A stretch of DNA of 64,000 bases from Streptomyces sp. NRRL F-5123. GTDB taxonomy: Bacteria > Actinomycetota > Actinomycetes > Streptomycetales > Streptomycetaceae. Below the pieces are notes generated by a model, which ran no database searches, had not been told where the DNA came from, and worked only from the letters and a program-made list of their open reading frames with translations. Every line of letters begins with the position of its first letter. The stretch's first letter is position 1. Positions 1 through 7,830 of this stretch are shown here, piece after piece. The stretch lies in contig NZ_JOHY01000037.1 of assembly GCF_000721495.1 (NCBI RefSeq), positions 112,284 to 176,283 of the forward strand. Direction: 5' to 3'. The position numbers and the translations under genes are program-made.

Positions 1-2785
1 ACGGGCGGAGGGGCGGGGGCTGCCGGTCGCGGCGGTCGTACCCGAGCTGCTGGACGCGCTGGAACGGGAGGGGTGCGCGGTGCTCGCCGCGCCGCCCGGG
101 ACGGGAAAGACGACGCTGGTCCCGCTGGAGCTGGCCGCGGCCGGCGGCGGGCGGGTGGTCGTCGCCGAGCCGCGGCGGATGGCCGCGCGGGCGGCGGCGC
201 TGCGGATGGCGTGGCTGCTGGGCGAGCGGGTCGGCGGACGGGTCGGCTACACCGTGCGCGGCGAGCGGAAGGTCTCCGCCTCGACCGAGATCGAGGTCGT
301 CACCACCGGTGTGCTGCTCCAGCGGCTGCAGCGCGACCCGGAGCTGCCCGGCGTCGGCACCGTCGTCCTCGACGAATGCCACGAGCGGCACCTCGACGCC
401 GACACCGCGATGGCCTTCCTGCTCGACGTGCGCGCCGCGCTGCGCCCCGAACTGCGGCTCGTCGCCGCGTCCGCGACGACCGACACGGCGGCCTGGGCCG
501 CGCTGCTCGGCGGGGCGCCCGTCGTCGAGGCGGCGGGCGTGCTGCATCCCGTGGCCGTGCGGTGGGCGCCGCCGCCGCGCCCGGTACGGCCGCCGCACGG
601 CATGAGCGTGGACCCGGCGCTGCTCGCGCACGTCGCCGCAGTCGTGCGTACCGCGCTCGCCGGCACCGGGGGCGACGTGCTGTGCTTCCTCCCCGGCGCC
701 GGGGAGATCGCCCGGGTCGCCGGGATGCTCGGCGGGCTCGGGGTCGACATGCTCCAACTGCACGGGCGGGCGCCGGCCGCCGTGCAGGAGGCCGCGCTCG
801 CGCCGGGCGAGCGGCGCCGGGTGCTGCTCGCCACGTCGGTGGCGGAGTCCAGTCTGACCGTGCCGGGCGTGCGGGCGGTCGTCGACAGCGGCCTGGCGCG
901 CGAGCCGCGCACCGACCACGCGCGCGGGCTGGGCGCGCTCACCACGGTGCGGGTGTCGCGGGCCGCCGCCGAGCAGCGCGCCGGGCGGGCCGGGCGGGAG
1001 GCGCCCGGCACGGTCTTCCGCTGCTGGTCGCAGGCCGAGCACGACCGGCTGGCCCGGCAGCCCGAGCCGGAGATCGCCCTCGCCGACCTCACCGCCTTCG
1101 CCCTCCAGGCCGCGTGCTGGGGCGAGCCCGACGCGACGGGCCTGGCCCTGCTGGACCCGCCGCCGTCCGGCGCGCTGGCCGCCGCCCGCGCCACGCTGCG
1201 CACGCTGGACGCCGTCGACGACGCGGGCCGCGCCACCCCGCGCGGCCGCCGCCTCACCCGCCTCGGCCTGCACCCCCGGCTGGCCCGCGCCCTCCTCGAC
1301 GCCGCCCCCGAGGTCGGCGCCTCCCGCGCCGCCGAACTCACCGCCCTCCTCTCCGAGGAGGTCCCCTCGACGTACGGCCCCGACCTGACGGCCGCCTGGC
1401 ACACCGCCCGCCGCGCGACCGACGCGTACGCCCCGCGCTGGCGCGCGGAGTCCCGCCGCCTGGAGGCGGCCCTGCGCACGGAGGGCAACACAGCGTCGGG
1501 GCTCGCCCCTGCGGGGGCGGAGTCAGGGGCCGCAGCCGGGGACCCGCGAACGGCGGCCCCCGGCCGCGCCGCGAAACCCACGCCCGGCCCGACGGACGAA
1601 GCCGAGCGTGCCCCAACCGCCGGCGGCACCCCGCGGACAGCCCCCACCCGCGCCGCAGAGCCCACGCCCGGCCCGGCGAACGAAGCCGGAAGCCCACGAA
1701 CAGCCACCCCCGGCCGGGCGAACGAAGCCGAGCGTGCCCCGAACGCCGGCGGCACCCCGCGGACAGCCCCCACCCGCGCCGGGAGCGGAGACCGGCGGCC
1801 GGACACGCCCGGCGCCCGGCTCAGCGACGACGACGCAGCCGGGCTGGTCGTCGCGCTGGCCTTTCCCGAGCGGCTGGCGCGGCGGCGGACAGGAGGCGGG
1901 TATCTGATGGTGTCCGGCACCGCCGCGGACGTCGGGGACGCGCTCGGCGGCGCCGAATGGGTTGCCGTCGCGGTCGCCGACCGTGCCGCGGGCCGGGCGG
2001 CGGCGCGGGTGCGGCTCGCCGCGGTGGCCGACGGGACGACCGCGCGGGCCGCGGCCGGGTGGGCGCTGCAGGCGTACGAGGAGGTGCGCTGGGCCCAGGG
2101 CGACGTGGTGGCCCGGCGCGTCGAGCGGCTCGGCGCGGTGGAGCTGGAGTCGGCCCCGCTGCGCTCCCCCGACCCCGCCGCGGTGCGCGCCGCACTCCTC
2201 GACGGGCTCGCCGCCGAGGGTACGGGGCTGCTGCGCTGGCCCCGGGAGGCCGTGGAGCTGCGGCACCGGATGGCGTTCCTGCACCGCGTGCTGGGCGAGC
2301 CGTGGCCCGACGTCGCCGAGGCCGCCCTGCTGGAGCGCGCCCCGGAGTGGCTCGGCCCCGAGCTGGCCACCGCCCGCCGCCGCGCCGACCTGGAGCGTAC
2401 GGACGCGGGCCGCGCCCTTCCGCGGCTGCTGCCCTGGGCGTCCGGCGACGCGGCGCGCTTCGCGGAGCTGGCGCCCGAACGCCTGGAGGTGCCGAGCGGC
2501 TCCCGCGTCCGCGTCGACTACACGGGCGAGCAGCCCGTCCTCGCGGTGAAGCTCCAGGAGATGTTCGGCCTCGCGGACACCCCGCGCATCGCGGGCGTGC
2601 CCGTCCTCGTCCACCTGCTCTCCCCCGCAGGCCGCCCCGCCGCGGTGACCGCCGACCTCGCCTCCTTCTGGCGCACCGGCTACCCCGCCGTCCGCGCCGA
2701 ACTCCGCGGCCGCTACCCCCGCCATCCGTGGCCGGAGGACCCCTCCACCACGGTCCCTACGCGCCGCCTCAACCCCCGCACCTGA
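1..2785 (+). CDS. hrpB: ATP-dependent RNA helicase HrpB, 5'-truncated by the window edge
   Basis: DEAH-box helicase of the HrpB family, predicted to remodel RNA in the cytoplasm. The frame is open from base 2 with no start, and the upstream residues (GLPVAAVVPELLDAL) fit the usual HrpB N-terminus, so the true start lies before the window. Visible motifs in order: Walker A PPGTGKTT (around base 95-118), DECH (371-382), the SAT-type motif AASATT (about 463-480) and motif VI QRAGRAGR (about 970-997). The C-terminal part (from about 1830) carries the HrpB-specific domain. Oddity: about 110 residues of Ala/Pro/Thr/Arg-rich repetitive sequence (about 1490-1815) sit between the helicase core and the C-terminal domain, making the protein longer than the usual 820-850 residues. 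It ends with TGA at 2785. Family assignment is secure; substrate is unknown. Confidence 0.93.
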   Translation, partial: RAEGRGLPVAAVVPELLDALEREGCAVLAAPPGTGKTTLVPLELAAAGGGRVVVAEPRRMAARAAALRMAWLLGERVGGRVGYTVRGERKVSASTEIEVVTTGVLLQRLQRDPELPGVGTVVLDECHERHLDADTAMAFLLDVRAALRPELRLVAASATTDTAAWAALLGGAPVVEAAGVLHPVAVRWAPPPRPVRPPHGMSVDPALLAHVAAVVRTALAGTGGDVLCFLPGAGEIARVAGMLGGLGVDMLQLHGRAPAAVQEAALAPGERRRVLLATSVAESSLTVPGVRAVVDSGLAREPRTDHARGLGALTTVRVSRAAAEQRAGRAGREAPGTVFRCWSQAEHDRLARQPEPEIALADLTAFALQAACWGEPDATGLALLDPPPSGALAAARATLRTLDAVDDAGRATPRGRRLTRLGLHPRLARALLDAAPEVGASRAAELTALLSEEVPSTYGPDLTAAWHTARRATDAYAPRWRAESRRLEAALRTEGNTASGLAPAGAESGAAAGDPRTAAPGRAAKPTPGPTDEAERAPTAGGTPRTAPTRAAEPTPGPANEAGSPRTATPGRANEAERAPNAGGTPRTAPTRAGSGDRRPDTPGARLSDDDAAGLVVALAFPERLARRRTGGGYLMVSGTAADVGDALGGAEWVAVAVADRAAGRAAARVRLAAVADGTTARAAAGWALQAYEEVRWAQGDVVARRVERLGAVELESAPLRSPDPAAVRAALLDGLAAEGTGLLRWPREAVELRHRMAFLHRVLGEPWPDVAEAALLERAPEWLGPELATARRRADLERTDAGRALPRLLPWASGDAARFAELAPERLEVPSGSRVRVDYTGEQPVLAVKLQEMFGLADTPRIAGVPVLVHLLSPAGRPAAVTADLASFWRTGYPAVRAELRGRYPRHPWPEDPSTTVPTRRLNPRT
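1601..1785. repeat. imperfect internal duplication inside hrpB
   Basis: A block beginning near 1601 (gaagccgagcgtgcccc, then an Arg/Thr/Pro/Ala-coding stretch ending cccacccgcgcc) recurs near 1725 with few changes. Both copies are in frame, giving the peptide pattern NEAERAP-NAGGTPRTAPTRA twice (first copy begins DEAERAP). It lengthens the low-complexity linker of the helicase. Confidence 0.8.
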
Positions 2786-2852
2786 GCCTCCGCGGGGGCT
2801 GGGCGCCCCCCGAGCTGCCCCGTCCCGCCGCGGCGGGACCGTCCCCCCGCCG

Positions 2853-2966
2853 GGGGCTGAGCGCGCTTAGGTGACTGCCACTTGCCGTGGCATGCTGCCT
2901 TCGCCCGGCGGGGCTGAGCGCGCCTAGGTAACTGCCACTTGCCGTGGCATGCTGCCTTCGCCCGGC
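2853..2966. repeat. tandem duplication of a 57-base unit with hairpins
   Basis: GGGGCTGAGCGCGC starts at 2853, 2910 and 2967, giving two full 57-base units that differ at only a couple of positions (gcttaggtga versus gcctaggtaa). Each unit contains the small inverted repeat TGCCAC-TTGCC-GTGGCA (near 2877 and 2934). The third start runs directly into the dispersed element at 2975. Confidence 0.85.
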
Positions 2967-2974
2967 GGGGCTGA

Positions 2975-3028
2975 GCGCGCAGTTCTCCCCCAGAGCTTCG
3001 CCTGGGAGGTACCCCCACGCGCCCCTAA
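2975..3028 (+). repeat. dispersed palindromic element, copy 1
   Basis: Contains the signature gcgcagttctcccc, agcttcgcctgggag and tacccccacgcgcccct. The core folds as an imperfect hairpin around a TTCG loop. Other copies are at about 7645-7700, 25671-25730, 25981-26032, 41625-41675, 43327-43365, 43441-43497 and 59331-59464. Confidence 0.8.
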
Positions 3029-3277
3029 ATCGCTCGCCCTCGCCCGCAAGCCTGCCCCCACCCGCGGGAGGGAAGCGCCCGCGAGCCTGCCCCCGCAGGG
3101 GGGCCGCACGTCAGGGGCTCGCGTATGCCGCGCGGGGGACAAACCAGAGCCGCGGGGGGGCACCTCCCAGGCAGAGCCCAGGGCGAGAAACGCGCGGCCG
3201 GCCCACCATCGGGGGAAGGTCGCGGCACCCACCTCAAGAGGCACCCCGGGGCGCAACCGCCCCCCGCCCGCAGGGGC

Positions 3278-4588
3278 TCAGCTCTCCGAGGACCCCACCG
3301 CGTCAGCGGTCGCCGGCTGCGAGGCCGAGGGAGAGGCGGAACCCGCCCCGGACGGGGTCTCCTCAGGCGTCGGCGCAGCCGTCGCGCACGGGTCCTCCGT
3401 CTGCGTGCCGGAGTCCGTGGGGGTCGGCGTCGCCGAGTCCGTCGGGGTCGGCGACTCGCACACCGGCGGCGTCGTCGGGTCCGTCGAACCCCCGTCCGTG
3501 GGCGGGGTCGTCGGGTCGCCCGAGCCGTCACTCGGCGGCGGCGTGGTCGTCCCGCCGTCCGTGGGCGGCGTGGTCGGGTCGCCCGAGCCGTCGCTCGGCG
3601 GCGGGGTCGTCGTCCCGCCGTCGGTCGGCGGCGGCGTCGTCGTGCCGCCCCCGGGCTCGACCGGCGTCGTGGACTCGCCGCCGCTGCCCGCCGCGGGCGG
3701 CGTGGTAGTAGGCGGCTTGCCCGGCGCACCGGGCTTGGCCGGAGCCGCCGGCGTACCGGGGCTGTCGGGCACGGAGACGGCCCCGCCCTGCTTGAAGTGG
3801 TCGTACCAGGCGCGGACCAGCGAGAGGTAGGCCTGCGAGTGGTTGTAGCCGAGGATCGCCCGGTCCATCTGGGCCGGCACGGCGAGGTCCCGGCCGTCCG
3901 CGCACAGGTAGTGCGCGGCGGCGAGCGCGGCGTCGTAGATGTTGTTCGGGTCGTCCCTGCCGTCGCCGTTGCCGTCCGCTCCCCAGCGCTCCCACGTCGA
4001 GGGGATGAACTGCATGGGCCCGACGGCCCGGTCGTGGACCGGGTCCCCGTCGTAGCGCCCGCCGTCCGTGTCGCTGATGTTCGCGAAGCCGTTGCCGTTG
4101 AGGACGGGCCCGAGGATCGGCTTGTAGGTGGTGCCGTTGGCGTCGACCGCACCGTGCCGGGCCTGGTTGGACTCGACCTGGCCGATGGCGGCGAGGAGTT
4201 CCCAGGGCAGGTGGCAGCCGGGGTCGCTCTCGGCGACGGAGGCCTCGGCGCGCTGGTAGGCGGCGAGCACGGTCGCGGGCAGGCCGGAGCCGTCGGTGGG
4301 GACGTTCACCGAAGGACCGCCGGGGGCTCCCGGTGTCGGGGAGACCAGCGGCGGTCCGGTGGGGGTGTTCAGCGGCGGCATGTCGGTGATGTAGGGCGTG
4401 TCACCGTCGATGGCCGGCCCGGGTGGCGGGGCCACGGTCGTCTGCTGCTCCGTGTGAGCGGGGGCGGCGTGGGCGACCGGGAGGAAGCCCGGTGCCTGTG
4501 ACGCGCTGAGCGCCGCCATCGCCGCGGCGGCAACCGCCGTGCCGGCCGCTCCCCTGCGTAGCCTTCGGCCGTAACGCCGCGCTGCCAT
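3278..4588 (-). CDS. secreted lytic murein transglycosylase (SLT_2/MltB-like)
   Basis: Predicted to cleave the glycan strands of peptidoglycan outside the membrane. The 436-residue protein starts at ATG 4588 behind GGGAGGGGAAG. It has a twin-arginine-rich basic start and hydrophobic stretch (residues 13-33) ending in VAHAAPAH, which reads as a signal peptide cut near residue 41. A Pro-rich linker leads to the catalytic domain (about 105-290): CHLPWELLAAIGQVES contains the probable catalytic Glu139, and AVGPMQFIPSTW plus DGNGDGRDDPNNIYDAALAAA are typical of the family, the latter resembling a calcium-binding loop. The C-terminus is about 130 residues of Thr/Pro/Ser/Gly repeats (GGTTTPPPSDGSGDPTTPPTD type), probably a wall-spanning tail. 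polA lies upstream on the same strand, 221 bases away. Confidence 0.9.
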   Translation of the reverse strand: MAARRYGRRLRRGAAGTAVAAAAMAALSASQAPGFLPVAHAAPAHTEQQTTVAPPPGPAIDGDTPYITDMPPLNTPTGPPLVSPTPGAPGGPSVNVPTDGSGLPATVLAAYQRAEASVAESDPGCHLPWELLAAIGQVESNQARHGAVDANGTTYKPILGPVLNGNGFANISDTDGGRYDGDPVHDRAVGPMQFIPSTWERWGADGNGDGRDDPNNIYDAALAAAHYLCADGRDLAVPAQMDRAILGYNHSQAYLSLVRAWYDHFKQGGAVSVPDSPGTPAAPAKPGAPGKPPTTTPPAAGSGGESTTPVEPGGGTTTPPPTDGGTTTPPPSDGSGDPTTPPTDGGTTTPPPSDGSGDPTTPPTDGGSTDPTTPPVCESPTPTDSATPTPTDSGTQTEDPCATAAPTPEETPSGAGSASPSASQPATADAVGSSES

Positions 4589-4809
4589 AGGGCGCTTCCC
4601 CTCCCAGGTGCGGAGTGCGCCGTCCCCGGCGCCACAACTCCGCCGACCCTACGGCAACTTGCGGCACGTGACCACCGTGCGGACGTACTCAAAATGTGCG
4701 CAAACGGGCACGGCCGGCTTGTCACCGCCCGCCGTTTTCCCCCCGGTCACCTGCTGGTCACCGGCCCGGCGGGGCGCGCGCCGGAGCGCGCGGCCCCGCC
4801 CCGGGGGAC

Positions 4810-7524
4810 TCAGTGGGCCGCCGACTCCCAGTCGGGCCCGGCGCCCACCGACACGTCCAGCGGCGCGCGCAGCGGATACGCCCCGGCCATCTCGCGGCGC
4901 ACCAACTCCTCGACCGCGGCCCGCTCGCCGGGGGCGACCTCGAGCACGATCTCGTCGTGCACCTGGAGCAGCATGCGGGACGCCAGCTGCTCCTTGGTGA
5001 GCGCCTCGTCGACCCGCAGCATCGCGAGCTTGACGATGTCCGCGGCCGAGCCCTGGATCGGCGCGTTGAGCGCCATGCGCTCGGCCATCTCGCGGCGCTG
5101 CCGGTTGTCACTGTTGAGGTCGGGCAGGTACCGGCGGCGGCCGAGCAGCGTCTCGGTGTAGCCGGTGACGCGGGCCTCCTCGACGACGCGGTGCAGGTAG
5201 TCGCGCACCCCGCCGAAGCGCTCGAAGTACGTCTCCATGAGCGCGCGCGCCTCGGCGGCCTCGATGCCGAGCTGCTGCGACAGGCCGAAGGCCGACAGCC
5301 CGTACGCCAGGCCGTAGGACATGGCCTTGATCTTGCGGCGCATCTCCGCGTCGACCGCGTCCCGCCCGACGCCGAAGACCTGGGAGCCGACGGTGGTGTG
5401 CAGGTCCTCGCCGGAGGTGAAGGCGGCGATGAGGCCTTCGTCCTCGGACAGGTGGGCCATGACGCGCAGCTCGATCTGGCTGTAGTCCGCGGTCAGCAGC
5501 GACTCGTAGCCCGCGCCGACGACGAAGCCGCGGCGGATGGCCCGGCCCTCGTCGGTGCGGACCGGCACGTTCTGCAGGTTGGGGTCGGTGGACGACAGCC
5601 GGCCGGTGGCGGCGACGATCTGGCTGAAGGTGGTGTGGATCCGCCCGTCAGGGGCGACCGTCTTGACCAGGCCCTCCACGGTGACGCGCAGCTTGGCCTG
5701 CTCGCGGTGCCTCAGCATGATGACCGGCAGCTCGTGCTCGGTCTGCGCGGCGAGCCAGGCCAGCGCGTCGGCGTCCGTGGTGTAGCCCGTCTTGGTCTTC
5801 TTGGTCTTGGGCAGGCCCAGCTCTCCGAACAGCACCTCCTGGAGCTGCTTGGGCGAGCCGAGGTTGAACTCGTGGCCCACCGAGGCGTGCGCCTCGCCCA
5901 CCGCGTGCTGGACGGCGGCGGCGAACTGCTGCTCCAGTCCCTCCAGATGGGCCCGGTCGGCGGCGATGCCGGTCCGCTCCATCTTCGCCAGCAGCGCGGA
6001 CGTCGGCAGCTCCAGGTCGTGCAGCAGCTCGGCGGCGCCGACCTCGGGCAGCCGCGCGCCGAAGACCTCGCCGAGGTCGAGCACCGTGCGGGCCTGCACC
6101 ATCAGGGCGCCGGCTGCGGCCGCGCCCTCCTCGTCGCCCTCTTCACCGAAGGCGAGCTGGCCGCTGCCGCTGTCGACCGGGGCCAGCTCGCGGCCCAGAT
6201 ACTCCACCGACAGCACGTCGAGCGCGAAGGAGCGGCGGCCCGGCTTGATCAGGTAGGCGGCGAGCGCGGTGTCCATCGACACCCCCTCGACCGTCCAGCC
6301 GTGCTCGGCGAAGACCCGGGCGGTGTTCTTGGCGTTGTGCAGCACCTTGGGGCGGCCGGGGTCGGCGAGCCAGCCGGCGAAGGCCCGCTCGTCGGCCTCG
6401 TCGAGCTGCGCGGGGTCGAACCACGCGGCATCCTCCGCGGTGGCGAGCGCGATCTGGGTGACGCTGCCGGCGCCCAGCGCCCAGGTGTCGACGGTGGCGA
6501 GGCCGACCGGCACCCCGCCGTGCCCGGCGAGCCAGTCCGGCAGGTCACCGGCGGCCAGCACCGTGCCCTCGACGGCGACGCCCTCGGCGACCTCCGCCTC
6601 CTCCTCCGCCTCGCCGGGGTCGGCGGCGAAGAGCCGGTCGCGGAAGTTGGCGTGGCGGAACTCCAGCACGTCCAGCACGCCGGTGACCGCGGCGCGGTCG
6701 TACGGCACGCGCTCCAGGCCCTCGGGGCCGACGGGCAGCGCGACGTCCTTGACCATCTCGGTCAGCCGACGGTTGAGCTTGACGGCGTCCAGGTGCTCCC
6801 GCAGCGCCTCGCCGGCCTTGCCCTTGACCTCGTCCACCCGCTCGACCAGCGCCTCGAACGAGCCGAACTCGTTGATCCACTTCGTCGCCGTCTTCGGCCC
6901 CACGCCGGGGATGCCGGGCAGGTTGTCGGACGGGTCGCCGCGCAGCGCCGCGAAGTCCGGGTACTGCCGCGGGGTCAGGCCGTACTTCTCCTCGACCTTC
7001 GCCGGGGTGTACCGCGTCAGCTCGGACACGCCCTTGGTCGGGTAGAGCACGGTGACGTGGTCGCTGACCAGCTGGAAGGAATCCCGGTCGCCGGTGACGA
7101 TGAGCACGTCGTAGCCGAGCTCCTCGGCCTGGGTGGCGAGGGTGGCGATGACGTCGTCCGCCTCGAATCCCTCGACGGCGAAGCGCTTCACCCCCATCGA
7201 GTCCAGCAGCTCGCCGATCAGCTCGACCTGGCTGCGGAACTCGTCGGGCGTCTTGGTGCGCGTCGCCTTGTACTCCGGATACTCGTCGAAGCGCCAGGTC
7301 TTGCGGGAGACGTCGAAGGCGACCGCCAGATGCGTCGGCTGCTCGTCACGCAGCGTGTTCGACAGCATGGACGTGAAGCCGTAGATCGCGTTCGTCGGCT
7401 GCCCCGTGGCGGTGCTGAAATTCTCCACGGGCAGCGCGTAGAACGCCCGGTACGCCAGCGAATGCCCGTCCAGCAGCATCAGGCGGGGGCGGTCGGTCGT
7501 CGTCTTCGATGCTTTCGTTGCCAC
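4810..7524 (-). CDS. polA: DNA polymerase I
   Basis: Replication and repair polymerase with 5' nuclease. I chose GTG 7524 (VATKASKTTTDRPRLMLLDGH) because GGGAGGATCG stands at the right distance upstream and the resulting 904 residues match the Streptomyces length; longer open frame upstream is not homologous. Domains: 5'-3' exonuclease (about 15-300, with LLDGHSLAYRAFYALP, FEADDVIATLA and GDRDSFQLV), a degenerate 3'-5' exonuclease domain (about 315-490) that lacks the DxE proofreading motif (it reads VGLATVDTW), and the polymerase domain with motif A DYSQIELRVMAH, motif B RRKIKAMSYGLAYGLSAFG and motif C LLQVHDEIVLEV. Divergent from the molybdoenzyme gene at 7831. Confidence 0.98.
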   Translation of the reverse strand: MATKASKTTTDRPRLMLLDGHSLAYRAFYALPVENFSTATGQPTNAIYGFTSMLSNTLRDEQPTHLAVAFDVSRKTWRFDEYPEYKATRTKTPDEFRSQVELIGELLDSMGVKRFAVEGFEADDVIATLATQAEELGYDVLIVTGDRDSFQLVSDHVTVLYPTKGVSELTRYTPAKVEEKYGLTPRQYPDFAALRGDPSDNLPGIPGVGPKTATKWINEFGSFEALVERVDEVKGKAGEALREHLDAVKLNRRLTEMVKDVALPVGPEGLERVPYDRAAVTGVLDVLEFRHANFRDRLFAADPGEAEEEAEVAEGVAVEGTVLAAGDLPDWLAGHGGVPVGLATVDTWALGAGSVTQIALATAEDAAWFDPAQLDEADERAFAGWLADPGRPKVLHNAKNTARVFAEHGWTVEGVSMDTALAAYLIKPGRRSFALDVLSVEYLGRELAPVDSGSGQLAFGEEGDEEGAAAAGALMVQARTVLDLGEVFGARLPEVGAAELLHDLELPTSALLAKMERTGIAADRAHLEGLEQQFAAAVQHAVGEAHASVGHEFNLGSPKQLQEVLFGELGLPKTKKTKTGYTTDADALAWLAAQTEHELPVIMLRHREQAKLRVTVEGLVKTVAPDGRIHTTFSQIVAATGRLSSTDPNLQNVPVRTDEGRAIRRGFVVGAGYESLLTADYSQIELRVMAHLSEDEGLIAAFTSGEDLHTTVGSQVFGVGRDAVDAEMRRKIKAMSYGLAYGLSAFGLSQQLGIEAAEARALMETYFERFGGVRDYLHRVVEEARVTGYTETLLGRRRYLPDLNSDNRQRREMAERMALNAPIQGSAADIVKLAMLRVDEALTKEQLASRMLLQVHDEIVLEVAPGERAAVEELVRREMAGAYPLRAPLDVSVGAGPDWESAAH

Positions 7525-7830
7525 GTGAGCGATCCTCCCACGCGCCACCGACAATCCCGGATTCCAACCGGGTCGGGGCACGCGATCCGCGCCGCCCGGC
7601 ATCGCCGACGGAGGTGGGTTCGCCGGTGGACGGCGAGCCAAGGGGCGCGCCCGTATCGCAACGATGGGGGCACCCGCCCAGGCGAAGCTCCGGGGCGAGC
7701 GGAGGTTCCGGGGAACGAGGGACCGAGCACGGTCGACCTCCCCCCGGACTCCGTCCGGCTCCGCCCCCAAACCGCATACAAGCGCCCGGAGGCGGAGCCG
7801 GCGGCAACAAACGGTGGGAGGATCGTCGCT
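7525..7830. other. divergent intergenic region between polA and the molybdoenzyme gene
   Basis: Just over 300 bases that must hold both promoters. It contains a degenerate reverse copy of the dispersed element (aggggcgcgc near 7641, then gggggcacccgcccaggcg and aagctccggggcgagcgg to about 7701). Both flanking genes have the same type of ribosome binding site (gggaggatcg). I see no convincing consensus promoter and no gene. Confidence 0.6.

Larger units (their letters stand above)
2786..3277. other. intergenic, repeat-filled, no gene
   Basis: About 490 bases between hrpB (plus) and the transglycosylase (minus), which converge here. It starts with an 18-base perfect palindrome (2822-2839, GTCCCGCC-GC-GGCGGGAC) that can serve as a hrpB terminator. 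A tandem duplication (2853-2966) and one forward copy (2975-3028) plus one degenerate reverse copy (about 3150-3190) of the dispersed palindromic element follow. Reading frames across it have no recognisable protein and are products of base composition. Confidence 0.75.
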
